Part shown: positions 1 through 8,174 of the stretch, piece by piece
How positions within the stretch are numbered: position 1 is the first letter of the stretch
How the letters are laid out: every line of letters begins with the position of its first letter
DNA from: Capnocytophaga cynodegmi DSM 19736
GTDB lineage: Bacteria; Bacteroidota; Bacteroidia; Flavobacteriales; Flavobacteriaceae
Length of the DNA: 64,000 nt
NCBI RefSeq assembly: GCF_000379185.1
Contig: NZ_KB900707.1
Span: forward strand, 1-64,000
Direction: 5' to 3'
The notes under the pieces: generated by a model
Seen by the model: the letters and a program-made list of their open reading frames with translations, nothing else
Databases searched by the model: none
What the model was told of the DNA's origin: nothing
Program-made: the position numbers and the translations under genes

Positions 1-2
1 GA

Positions 3-179
3 CAAAATGAAAACATTTATTTTGACGAAGAATTATATAAAAATCGGTTTAAAATAGAGAGGAGTTTTGCGTGGCTTGATGGTTTTAAAAGATTGATTAT
101 AAGATATGAAACCCTAAACACAACTTGGATGGCTATGTTGTATATAGGGATTATACTAACATTTATTCGAAAAGTTTAA
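3..179 (+). pseudogene. IS5-type transposase, C-terminal end (cut by window edge)
   Basis: An open frame enters from the left edge and ends at a TAA at 177-179. Its product carries the Y-x2-R-x3-E spacing typical of the third catalytic acidic residue of IS4/IS5 DDE transposases (YKNRFKIE), followed by FAWLDGFKRLIIRYE, which is very like the C-termini of IS5-group enzymes. Only about 58 residues are visible. Whether the element is intact or a remnant cannot be decided here. No terminal inverted repeat was recognised between the stop and the terminator at 191. It reads toward hemC but is separated from it by a two-way terminator. Confidence 0.7.
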
Positions 180-190
180 ACAAGTTTAAT

Positions 191-224
191 AAAAAAACTC
201 GCAATTTCTTTGCGAGTTTTTTTT
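191..224. terminator. bidirectional terminator between transposase and hemC
   Basis: A 14-bp perfect inverted repeat (191-204 with 210-223, 5-base loop) has an A-tract on one side and a T-tract on the other. It can terminate the transposase on the plus strand and hemC on the minus strand. Confidence 0.85.
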
Positions 225-237
225 ATATATTTCACTA

Positions 238-1152
238 TTACAAACCTTTATTAGATAGTTCCTGCATTATTTCTTTCCCTCCCGAATTAAGAACTTTTTC
301 AGCACATTTTTTACCAAACTCTTCAAAGTTATTCTCATTTGTTTTTTCAGAAATATACACTTTTTTTCTTCCATCTAACGAAAATAAGGCTCCCTCAAAC
401 AAGATTTCACCTTCCTTAATTTGAGCAAATGCACCAATCGGAGCTGTACATCCTCCTTCGAGTGTTTTCAAAAATTCTCGTTCTATATGTGTGCAAACAT
501 CTGTATGTAAATCGTTTAATTTAGAAACTGCTGCACAAGAAAAAGCATCTTTTTCATTCACAACCACAACCATAGCCCCCTGTGCTGGAGCTGGAATCAT
601 CCAATCTAAAATAATGTGATTTTGAGGTTTTTTATCAATTCGCTCTAATCCTGCGGCAGCAAAAATAGCTCCGTTCCAATCATTTTCGTGTAGCTTCTGT
701 AAGCGAGTATTTACATTTCCTCTCAAATTTTCTACCTTATGTTCTGGAAATTTATGTAACCACTGAGCCTTCCTGCGTAGGCTTCCAGTAGCAATTATTG
801 CTTCTGTTTGCAGAAAATCTAAACTATCTTTATATACCAAAATATCGTGAACATTAGCACGTTTTAAAACAGCTTTTTTCACAATTCCCACTGGTAATGA
901 GGTTGGTACGTCTTTCATACTATGCACAGCAATATCAACTTTTCCAGTTATCATTGCTACATCTAAGGTTTTAGTAAAAATCCCCGTAATTCCCATTTCA
1001 TATAAGGGCTTATCCAACACCAAATCGCCATCAGATTTTACCGAAATTATTTCGGTCTGATATCCTAAATCTTCCAATTTATTTTTAACAGTATGAGCCT
1101 GCCAAAGGGCAAGCTCACTATCACGAGTTCCAATACGGATTACTTTTGTCAT
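238..1152 (-). CDS. hemC: hydroxymethylbilane synthase (porphobilinogen deaminase)
   Basis: HemC polymerises four porphobilinogen molecules to hydroxymethylbilane in the cytoplasm, as part of tetrapyrrole (haem) synthesis from glutamate. The 304-residue length is normal for the family. The N-terminus (IRIGTRDSELALWQAH) and the loop ATGSLRRKAQ are family signatures, and the cysteine that carries the dipyrromethane cofactor is visible at about residue 235 in EGGCTAPIGA. The gene lies 12 bases behind hemA on the same strand, so the two are probably co-transcribed. This matches the usual hemA-hemC arrangement. A two-way terminator follows. Confidence 0.96.
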   Translation of the reverse strand: MTKVIRIGTRDSELALWQAHTVKNKLEDLGYQTEIISVKSDGDLVLDKPLYEMGITGIFTKTLDVAMITGKVDIAVHSMKDVPTSLPVGIVKKAVLKRANVHDILVYKDSLDFLQTEAIIATGSLRRKAQWLHKFPEHKVENLRGNVNTRLQKLHENDWNGAIFAAAGLERIDKKPQNHIILDWMIPAPAQGAMVVVVNEKDAFSCAAVSKLNDLHTDVCTHIEREFLKTLEGGCTAPIGAFAQIKEGEILFEGALFSLDGRKKVYISEKTNENNFEEFGKKCAEKVLNSGGKEIMQELSNKGL

Positions 1153-1164
1153 TCTATTATTTTT

Positions 1165-2415
1165 TTATTCAACCACCTCTAATTGAAACACTTGTTGCAT
1201 CCAATTAATACTTTCTTCTGAAGCCTGTGAATCTTTTAAATGGTTTACAAAATGTGTAGTTATCTTTTGAATGATACGACTACTAATTATCTCAGCTTGT
1301 TGCTCATCAAAATTCTGAATTTTTTTGCGTTGAAAATCCAACTCTGCCAATTTCAAACTTTCCAATTTCGACTTTAAAGCCTGAATAGTTGGCGCAAACT
1401 TTCTGCCATCAAGCCATTGAAAAAACTCAGATTTTACCTCCTCGATAATATTTAGAGCATCGGGTATGGCTTCTTTTCTTCGCTCAAGAGCCTCATCTGT
1501 AAGTTTTGAAAGAGCATCCATATGAACCAAAGTTACCCCTGAAATTCCCTCGACATCTTCATTTACATTTTTAGGAACGGATAAATCTAAAATAAGTATT
1601 TCTTTATCTTCAGGAATAAGTTCTTTATAAACAGTGGGTTGTGGTGCTCCTGTAGCAACTACAAGTACATCAGTTTTCTCAATCTCAGACTTTAAATCAT
1701 CGTAACTTTTTACAAGCAAATCAAATTTTCCTGCTAATTGCTCGGCCTTTTCTTTAGTTCTATTTATAAGTGTAATATGCTTATTATGAGTATGTTTTAT
1801 TAAATTCTCACACGTATTTCTACCAATTTTACCCACTCCAAAAAGCAATATATTCTTATTTGAAACATCAGGAACATTCCTTAAAATGTACTGAACGGCA
1901 GCAAAAGAGACAGAAGCCGCACCAGAGGAAAGCATTGTTTCATTTTTAATTCGTTTACTGGCATTAATCACGCTATTGAGGAGACGCTCCAAAAAAGAAT
2001 TAGCCAATCCTTTCTTTCTTGAAAGTGAAAAACTTTGCTTTATTTGACCTATAATCTCAAAATCACCCAATATTTGGCTATCCAACCCTGTTCCTACCTG
2101 AAACAAATGTTGTACTGCATCTCTGTTTTTAAATACAAAGCCTACATTTTGGAAATCATCAACTGAACCATTCGAAAACTCACAAAGTAACTGAATCAAT
2201 TGGAAAGGATGTTCGGCATATCCATACAACTCAGTACGATTACAAGTTGAGATAACCAAAAGTTCCTCAATGTTTTCGTTTTTTGCCTTATCCAATAGAA
2301 GTTCCTTATTTTCAGCAGATAAGCTAAATAATCCACGCATTGAAGCATCAGCTTTTTTATAACTTAACCCGATGCAATAGAAACTTTTATTTTTAGAAAC
2401 ACTGTACTGATTCAT
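1165..2415 (-). CDS. hemA: glutamyl-tRNA reductase
   Basis: HemA reduces glutamyl-tRNA to glutamate-1-semialdehyde, the committed step of C5-type haem synthesis. The product is 416 residues. The catalytic cysteine is in STCNRTE (about residue 58), and an NADPH-binding glycine-rich loop is seen in LLFGVGKIGRNT. The frame is open for 53 more codons upstream, but homology starts at the ATG at 2415 (MNQYSVSKNKSFYCIGLSYK), so that start was chosen. hemC follows 12 bases later. A divergent AraC-type regulator lies upstream, and its promoter falls in the shared 190-base gap. Confidence 0.95.
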   Translation of the reverse strand: MNQYSVSKNKSFYCIGLSYKKADASMRGLFSLSAENKELLLDKAKNENIEELLVISTCNRTELYGYAEHPFQLIQLLCEFSNGSVDDFQNVGFVFKNRDAVQHLFQVGTGLDSQILGDFEIIGQIKQSFSLSRKKGLANSFLERLLNSVINASKRIKNETMLSSGAASVSFAAVQYILRNVPDVSNKNILLFGVGKIGRNTCENLIKHTHNKHITLINRTKEKAEQLAGKFDLLVKSYDDLKSEIEKTDVLVVATGAPQPTVYKELIPEDKEILILDLSVPKNVNEDVEGISGVTLVHMDALSKLTDEALERRKEAIPDALNIIEEVKSEFFQWLDGRKFAPTIQALKSKLESLKLAELDFQRKKIQNFDEQQAEIISSRIIQKITTHFVNHLKDSQASEESINWMQQVFQLEVVE

Positions 2416-2439
2416 AACTATTTTTCCCGTTTTCAATGG

Positions 2440-2447
2440 CAAAAATA
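2440..2447 (-). promoter_or_regulatory. possible -7 box of hemA
   Basis: On the minus strand this reads TATTTTTG, matching the Bacteroidota -7 consensus TAnnTTTG, 24 bases upstream of the hemA ATG. No TTTG or TTG was found at the proper distance upstream, so support is weak. Confidence 0.35.
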
Positions 2448-2501
2448 ATGACATACGGAAAATAAAAATAACGCTAAAAGAACTTTTTTTGTCGTCTTGT
2501 G

Positions 2502-2531
2502 TTTGTCTTTCATTTTTTTGTTTTATATTTG
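2502..2531 (+). promoter_or_regulatory. promoter of the AraC-type regulator gene
   Basis: TTTG (2502-2505), an 18-base spacer, and TATATTTG (2524-2531) match the Bacteroidota sigma-A promoter. Transcription would start near 2538, about 70 bases before the start codon at 2608. Confidence 0.7.
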
Positions 2532-2607
2532 CACATATCTTCATAATTATCAGAAGAATACGCAAAAAACACACAATGAAATATAGAATAAATCTAAATA
2601 AATTTAT

Positions 2608-3513
2608 ATGGAAAATTTAGAGCTTTTGTTTTCAAAAAATACCGCAGAAAGTCCCTCAGATGTACTCATCATTAATAAGGATATTATCTTCATCAAAACG
2701 GAAAATGACACTCACGAAAATTTTGAACTGAAAAAGGATATTAATCAAAATTATATTCAAATACACTTCAATATCAAGGGATTATCACAATTCTTATTCA
2801 ACGAAGGACATTATAAAATACCACTAAATACCGAGCGAATGTTGTTACTCTACAACCCTCAAAGAGCTCTTCCTTTGCATCAAATCACGACTCCAAAATC
2901 ACAAACTGCATCTCTTTTAATTTCAATTCATAAATTTCATTCCTTATTTTCAAATGAAGCTGGATACATTGATTTTTTGAGTTTGGAAAACAAAGACAAA
3001 AAATACTACAATGAAGATAGCATTTCACCTGCAATGATGGTGGTTTTGCATCAGATGTTACGTGCAAATTTTCAAAAAAACTTGCAACCTCTTTACATAA
3101 AAGCCAAGGTATATGAGCTGTTAGCCCTCTATTTCAATCGTTCCAATGAAGCTGATGTTGAACAATGTCCTTTTTTGGCTGATGAAGAAAGTATTTCAAA
3201 AATCCATCGAGCTAAAGAGATAATTATCAATAGGATGGCTGAACCACCAAGTTTACAAGAACTGGCTAATGAAATAGGATTAAACATCAAGAAACTAAAA
3301 GAAGGTTTTAAACAAATTTACGGCGACTCTGTTTATGCCTTTTTGTTTGATTACAAAATGGAGGTTGCTCGAAAAATGTTAGAAAGCAAAGAACTAAATA
3401 TCAATGAAGTAAGCACAAAAGTAGGATACAGCACACCAAGCCATTTTATTGCTGCTTTCAAAAAAAAGTATGGAATTACTCCAAAAAAATACTTGATGAA
3501 AACCGAAAGATAA
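2608..3513 (+). CDS. AraC family transcriptional regulator
   Basis: A cytoplasmic DNA-binding regulator of 301 residues. The C-terminal third (about residues 195-300) holds two helix-turn-helix units: the first around PSLQELANEIGLNIKKLKEGFKQ, and the second in NINEVSTKVGYSTPSHFIAAF followed by KKYGITPKKY, the classic AraC signature. The N-terminal 190 residues are a sensor region I do not recognise. The gene is divergent from hemA-hemC. Regulators of this type (PchR-like) often control iron uptake, so a link to haem or iron is possible but is only inference from position. Confidence 0.85.
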   Translation: MENLELLFSKNTAESPSDVLIINKDIIFIKTENDTHENFELKKDINQNYIQIHFNIKGLSQFLFNEGHYKIPLNTERMLLLYNPQRALPLHQITTPKSQTASLLISIHKFHSLFSNEAGYIDFLSLENKDKKYYNEDSISPAMMVVLHQMLRANFQKNLQPLYIKAKVYELLALYFNRSNEADVEQCPFLADEESISKIHRAKEIIINRMAEPPSLQELANEIGLNIKKLKEGFKQIYGDSVYAFLFDYKMEVARKMLESKELNINEVSTKVGYSTPSHFIAAFKKKYGITPKKYLMKTER

Positions 3514-3540
3514 TTTTGATAGAAAATTACTCAAAAAAAC

Positions 3541-3576
3541 AAAAGATTGAAGTTTGTATATCAACTTCAATCTTTT
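3541..3576. terminator. bidirectional terminator after the AraC gene
   Basis: Perfect 14-bp inverted repeat (3541-3554 with 3563-3576), A-tract on one side and T-tract on the other. It lies between two convergent genes. Confidence 0.85.
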
Positions 3577-3594
3577 TTGTTATTAATCAGATAT

Positions 3595-4791
3595 TTATGA
3601 GTTGTTACTTTGCCAATCATTCAAAGCTTCAATTATAATATCACAACCTTCTTTAATTTCTTCTTCACTTAAAGTTAATGGCGGTGATAGACGAACGGCA
3701 CGTGTTTCAAAAAGTAACCAATACACAATCAGACCTTTATCTTGAGAGTAGAGTACAACGTGATTAGCAATTTCTGCCGATTTTACGATAACAGCTAACA
3801 TCAATCCCTTTCCGTTAATACCCTCAATAAGTGGATGTTGCAGATACTTTCGGAATAATTTTTCTTTCTCTAATGTTTGTTCCATCAAATTGGTAGATAA
3901 AAGTTCCTGCAAAGTTGCCAACGACGCTGCAGCAATTACAGGATTTCCTCCAAAAGTTGTGATGTGTCCTAACTTTGGAGAGTGAGAAAGCAATTTCATC
4001 AATTTATGTGATGAAACAAAAGCTCCCACAGGCATTCCACTTGCCATTCCTTTTCCGATTGCTATGATATCTGGCACAAAACCATAATTCTGAAAACCAA
4101 ATAGTTTTCCTGTTCTTCCGAATCCAGGCTGAATTTCATCAATGATGAGCAATGCTCCAACTTCCTCGCATCGTTTTTTGACTTTTAAAAGATAATCGTT
4201 CTGCGGTTCAATAAATCCAGCTCCTCCCTGAATGCTCTCCAAAACCACACCTGCTGTACGATGCGTAATTTTCTGGATATCAACTTCGTTATTAAATTCA
4301 ATAAAATCTACATCAGGAATAAGCGGACGAAAGGGCTGTTTACGCTCCTCATATCCCATCAAACTCATTGAGCCTTGCGTATTGCCGTGATAGGCATTTT
4401 TTGCTGCTATTATCTGTGTGCGTCCAGTGGCTCGTTTTGCCAATTTCACCGAACCTTCAATGGCTTCTGTTCCTGAATTCACTAAATACGTAGTGTCCAG
4501 ATTTTCAGGAAGATTTTCAGCCAATAACTTGCAAAAATCTACCGCAGGTTTCTGAACATATTCTCCATAAACCATCACGTGCATATAGGTTTCTACCTGA
4601 TTTTGAATAGCTTTTACTACTTTAGGGTGACAATGCCCAAGTGTACACGCCGAAACTCCCGCCACAAAATCAAGATATTTTTTTCCATCCGTAGTATAAA
4701 TGTAACTACCACTGGCGTGAGAAACTTCCAGCAACATTGGTGAAGGTGAGGTTTGAGCCTGATATTTTAAAAAATCGCTTTTTTGTGTCAT
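3595..4791 (-). CDS. class III pyridoxal-phosphate aminotransferase
   Basis: A 398-residue cytoplasmic enzyme of the ornithine/acetylornithine/GABA aminotransferase group. NSGTEAIEGSVKLAKRAT binds the cofactor phosphate, DEIQPGFGRTGKLFGFQ contains the aspartate that pairs with the pyridine nitrogen, and IAIGKGMASGMPVGAF holds the lysine that forms the Schiff base. The substrate cannot be fixed from sequence alone. The ATG at 4791 (MTQKSDFLKYQ) was preferred to an upstream in-frame start, because the promoter at 4813-4844 lies just before it and AGGAAAT precedes it. The gene stands alone and is convergent with the AraC gene. Confidence 0.9.
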   Translation of the reverse strand: MTQKSDFLKYQAQTSPSPMLLEVSHASGSYIYTTDGKKYLDFVAGVSACTLGHCHPKVVKAIQNQVETYMHVMVYGEYVQKPAVDFCKLLAENLPENLDTTYLVNSGTEAIEGSVKLAKRATGRTQIIAAKNAYHGNTQGSMSLMGYEERKQPFRPLIPDVDFIEFNNEVDIQKITHRTAGVVLESIQGGAGFIEPQNDYLLKVKKRCEEVGALLIIDEIQPGFGRTGKLFGFQNYGFVPDIIAIGKGMASGMPVGAFVSSHKLMKLLSHSPKLGHITTFGGNPVIAAASLATLQELLSTNLMEQTLEKEKLFRKYLQHPLIEGINGKGLMLAVIVKSAEIANHVVLYSQDKGLIVYWLLFETRAVRLSPPLTLSEEEIKEGCDIIIEALNDWQSNNS

Positions 4792-4812
4792 AGATTTCCT
4801 TTTTTCAAAAAG

Positions 4813-4844
4813 CAAAATTAGTCTATTAGTAAAAAAACTACAAA
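4813..4844 (-). promoter_or_regulatory. promoter of the class III aminotransferase gene
   Basis: On the minus strand: TTTG (4844-4841), a 20-base spacer, TAATTTTG (4820-4813). Full match to the Bacteroidota promoter pattern, about 20 bases upstream of the ATG. Confidence 0.7.
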
Positions 4845-4941
4845 TCAGAACTGATTTTTTTATTTTTTATCATTTGTAACATCGAAAATTTATTTAGCTG
4901 AAGTTTTGGTCTTCTTTTTTATTAATTTTGTAAAAAATCAT

Positions 4942-4949
4942 TAACTTTG
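4942..4949 (+). promoter_or_regulatory. possible -7 box before the TonB-C-domain gene
   Basis: TAACTTTG matches TAnnTTTG, 45 bases before the start at 4995. No TTTG was found at the right distance upstream, so the promoter is incomplete by consensus. Confidence 0.4.
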
Positions 4950-4994
4950 CTCAAGCGATAAAATTATTTATTTAATAATTAATACCATATATTT

Positions 4995-5447
4995 ATGAAA
5001 AATTTTTTGTACATTGTTGCTTTATTAATTACCTCATTTCAAGAATTGTACTCTCAGGAAACGTCAGTTTTAGCATCGAAAGAAAAGGAAGAAAAAGTTT
5101 ATGATGAAACAAGACCTCTGGATAGTTTTGCTTTATTTCCTTCTTGTGAAAATATCCCAAAGAATGAAGAAGTACAGTGTTTCAAAAGAAATTTGGACAA
5201 AACTGTTGAATTTCACATCAAATATCCTAAAGAAGCTCTTGAAGCAAAAATTCAGGGGCGTGTAAATGTAACTTTTCGCATCAACACAGACGGAAGCATT
5301 ACCATTCTTCACGTCTATACTCGCCACAAAGTATTTGAATATGAGGCACGTCGGATTTTTTCCTATATCCCTAAGTTAATTCCTGCAAAACAAGACGGAA
5401 AAAACGTACCTTTGACTTTTACATATCCTATTGTTTTCAAGTTATAA
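4995..5447 (+). CDS. secreted protein with TonB C-terminal domain
   Basis: A 150-residue protein with a signal peptide (MKNFLYIVALLITSFQELYSQ) and a C-terminal TonB-like domain (about residues 75-150): YPKEALEAKIQGRVNVTF, then INTDGSI and PAKQDGKNVPLTFTYPIVF. In true TonB proteins this domain contacts outer-membrane receptors, but they also have a membrane anchor and a proline-rich linker. Here the hydrophobic segment ends in a signal-peptidase-like site, so the domain may be free in the periplasm. The gene is 21 bases before a thioredoxin-like gene and probably shares its transcript. The function is not established. Confidence 0.8.
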   Translation: MKNFLYIVALLITSFQELYSQETSVLASKEKEEKVYDETRPLDSFALFPSCENIPKNEEVQCFKRNLDKTVEFHIKYPKEALEAKIQGRVNVTFRINTDGSITILHVYTRHKVFEYEARRIFSYIPKLIPAKQDGKNVPLTFTYPIVFKL

Positions 5448-5468
5448 TTTAAATTAAACATATCACGT

Positions 5469-6641
5469 ATGAAAAATTATCTTTTACTGATTATCATTAC
5501 CTTATCAAGCTTTGGAGCTTTCGCTCAAAACAAAAATTCTTTTGTATTGAAAGGGAAAATTGAAAATCTCCAAAAAGGTGATACTCTGTCACTTTATCCT
5601 ATTACAATATCCGAATTTGAAAAAGAAGATGAACACAGAACGCTGATCTCTAATCAAGAAAATACATTCTCTTTTACAATTCCTACAAAGCACTCGCAAT
5701 ATTACGGATTGACTTTTTCATCAAAAAAAGACAACGAGAGTCATAGTTTTTCTTTTTTTGCAAAGCCTGGAGATACTATTTCCTTAACAAAGGAAAAAGA
5801 AGCTCATTCTTCAATTAAAGGAGGCGTTTACGATACTCCTCTGTATGCTCGATTAGCTAATCTTTTCTTCTTGAAGGGATACAAAGAAGGTAATGTTTTA
5901 AAGAAAATAAAGGAGGCAATCAAAAATAATGATGATGAAACAGCTAATAGGTTATACGAAGAATACAGCAAATTACAAAATGATTTTAGCTATCACAACT
6001 TGATGGATTCCATTGCTAAAAACGTTAAAGATGGTGAGTTTGCCGTACTTATGTATTTAAGTGTTAGTTATTCTTGGAATTACCAGCAAGGAAATTCACA
6101 TTACCAGCAGTTGCATCCCAAAGCAAAATCTTCGTACTACGGAAAGATTTTTGCACAAATTCTAAAAAAAGAACAAAAAGTGAGTGCTGGTGTACGAGCT
6201 CCAAAATTTGCATTAACTTCCTCAACTGGGAAAAAAGTTTCTCTTTCGGACTACAAAGGGAAATATCTGCTTATGTACTATTGGAATCCACTGTGCGGAG
6301 CTTGCATATCCACACGTCCCGAAATAGATTCAATTTATGAAAAATATGCTAAACAATTAGATGTACTTTCTATCACGCCATCACCAAAAGAAACACATTT
6401 AGAACGACAAGCTGATTTGTTTAAAACAGAAGGTATGAAGGAAAAATATCTTGACCCACCTTTTAACAAACCTTGGAATTTGGTTTTTACTTCTGATAAA
6501 AAAAACGCAAAAGCACTTGAAGTTTACCGATTACGAATGTTTCCAACACTCACACTGATTTCACCTGAAGGAAAAATTCTTTTCAGGACATACACAAACA
6601 CTCAGAGACTTGAACGCATATTGGCTGAGCATTTATTGTAA
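5469..6641 (+). CDS. secreted thioredoxin-like protein (TlpA/ResA type)
   Basis: A 390-residue exported protein with a signal peptide ending in FGAFAQ. Residues about 25-115 form an N-terminal beta domain of the DUF4369 kind that often precedes such thioredoxins in Bacteroidota. A helical linker follows, then a thioredoxin fold from about 240 onward. The redox-active pair is visible as CGAC (C276, C279) in YYWNPLCGACISTRPE, and a cis-proline occurs in RMFPTLTLI. The likely role is thiol-disulfide exchange in the periplasm, for example reducing cysteines of exported or haem-binding proteins. The partner is unknown. It shares a likely operon with the TonB-C-domain gene upstream. Confidence 0.88.
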   Translation: MKNYLLLIIITLSSFGAFAQNKNSFVLKGKIENLQKGDTLSLYPITISEFEKEDEHRTLISNQENTFSFTIPTKHSQYYGLTFSSKKDNESHSFSFFAKPGDTISLTKEKEAHSSIKGGVYDTPLYARLANLFFLKGYKEGNVLKKIKEAIKNNDDETANRLYEEYSKLQNDFSYHNLMDSIAKNVKDGEFAVLMYLSVSYSWNYQQGNSHYQQLHPKAKSSYYGKIFAQILKKEQKVSAGVRAPKFALTSSTGKKVSLSDYKGKYLLMYYWNPLCGACISTRPEIDSIYEKYAKQLDVLSITPSPKETHLERQADLFKTEGMKEKYLDPPFNKPWNLVFTSDKKNAKALEVYRLRMFPTLTLISPEGKILFRTYTNTQRLERILAEHLL

Positions 6642-6714
6642 TTATTTTTAATAAAATTCAATATTTCTAACTAAATTCATAAATAACAAACACTATCGTA
6701 ATTCGACATACATT

Positions 6715-8157
6715 ATGGAAATTACACAGAAAAAAATAGAAGAACTTGCTCCTAATGCTGAAGCTGCCAAAAAGGGGCGAGACTTAGCAAAAAAAAATAA
6801 ATTTTCGAACCTGAAAATTTCAGCAGAAAAAAACTTAATTTGGGGGGAATGTGCAGGGAGCGGAAAAAATCCGTATTATTGTTCAGCAGATTATATTGAT
6901 GCTAACAATCCTGTATTTCGTTGTAATTGCCCTAGTAGGCAATTTCCTTGCAAACACACCATCGGGTTGCTTTATTGCTATGAATCAGATAATAAAGCGT
7001 TTGTTCCTGCCGAAATTCCTGAAGATATTCTTTCAAAACGAGAAAAAATAGAAAAAAAACAAGAAAAGAAAGCTCAAGAGAAAGAATCTATCAAAGAAAA
7101 AGCCGAAAAACCAAAGAAAATCAACAAAAACTCTATCATAAAGAAGATAGATACACAACTCACAGGTATTCAATTAGGACAAAAAATACTAAAAGATATC
7201 GTTCAAACAGGGCTCTCATCAATTGATGCAAAATTACACCGCACCTTACAAACTCAAATAAAAGAGCTTGGTAACTACTATATCGGAGGCATTCAATCAG
7301 CTTTTAACGATTTACTTTTAGAGTTAGAAAACGTTGCTAATGAAGAATATACATCAGTAGTAAATCAAATAAATTATTTGTTCGCCCTTCTGAAAAAAGC
7401 TACCGATTATCTCAACAAACGAAAAGAAAATCCTGAAGGAAACCCTGAATTGGACTCTGCCATTGAGGAGCAAATTGGGTATGTTTGGAAGCTGGTGGAA
7501 TTGATGCAATACGGATTGTATGAGGAAAATGCTCAGTTAGTGCAACTTTCTTTCAATAGTTATGACAACGAAGCCAGACGAGAGTACGTTGACGAAGGTA
7601 TTTGGCTAAATTTGAAAACAGGAAAGATATATAAAACAAAAAATTATCGTCCGTACAAGGCTTCAAAATATATCAAAGAAGATAACAGCCAGTTTGATGT
7701 GTTACAAATCAGAGATTTATACATTTACCCAGGCGATCAAAATCCGCGTATTCGCTGGGAAAATGACGGAGTTACAGAAAGAAAAATAACAACCGAAGAC
7801 CTTAAAACTATCGTATCGTTATCCTCTGAAAACTACGCTGATATGGTTAAGTCAGTGAAAAATACAATAAAAAATCCGTTAATGGACAAACACCCTGTAA
7901 CATTAATCTCTATAAGCAAATGTTATCTGAATGGAGAAAATTTAGTTGTAGAAGACAAAATAGGTAACAAACTAACAATCAAAGACATTGAAAATCAAAA
8001 AATATCATCAGCAACAAATCTGAAAGCCATTTTGCCCTCAAATACAGAAGGTTTTGCTCTTACAATTATGATGAACAATGATGTGCAAAGCGGACTACTT
8101 TCAGCACAACCAATGGCATTAATAACAAATGATAAAATTATCCGATTGTTATACTAA
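6715..8157 (+). CDS. SWIM zinc-finger protein
   Basis: A 480-residue protein with a SWIM zinc finger (CxC-x6-CxH) at residues 70-81: C70, C72, C79 and H81 in FRCNCPSRQFPCKH. A lysine- and glutamate-rich, probably coiled, stretch follows (about residues 105-140), then a long alpha-helical region and a C-terminal beta-rich part. Proteins of this kind are encoded with MoxR ATPases, DUF5682 proteins and usually a VWA protein; the E. coli counterparts are YehQ, YehL, YehM and YehP. The next gene starts 17 bases downstream. The molecular role of the set is not established. SWIM fingers in general bind DNA or protein. Confidence 0.85.
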   Translation: MEITQKKIEELAPNAEAAKKGRDLAKKNKFSNLKISAEKNLIWGECAGSGKNPYYCSADYIDANNPVFRCNCPSRQFPCKHTIGLLYCYESDNKAFVPAEIPEDILSKREKIEKKQEKKAQEKESIKEKAEKPKKINKNSIIKKIDTQLTGIQLGQKILKDIVQTGLSSIDAKLHRTLQTQIKELGNYYIGGIQSAFNDLLLELENVANEEYTSVVNQINYLFALLKKATDYLNKRKENPEGNPELDSAIEEQIGYVWKLVELMQYGLYEENAQLVQLSFNSYDNEARREYVDEGIWLNLKTGKIYKTKNYRPYKASKYIKEDNSQFDVLQIRDLYIYPGDQNPRIRWENDGVTERKITTEDLKTIVSLSSENYADMVKSVKNTIKNPLMDKHPVTLISISKCYLNGENLVVEDKIGNKLTIKDIENQKISSATNLKAILPSNTEGFALTIMMNNDVQSGLLSAQPMALITNDKIIRLLY

Positions 8158-8174
8158 ACTCAAAAAATGAAACA

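Noticed and set aside
125-424. Plus-strand ORF of 99 codons at the left end
   Set aside because: It runs antisense to the 3-prime end of hemC and across a terminator hairpin. The real coding in this area is the transposase tail in another frame.
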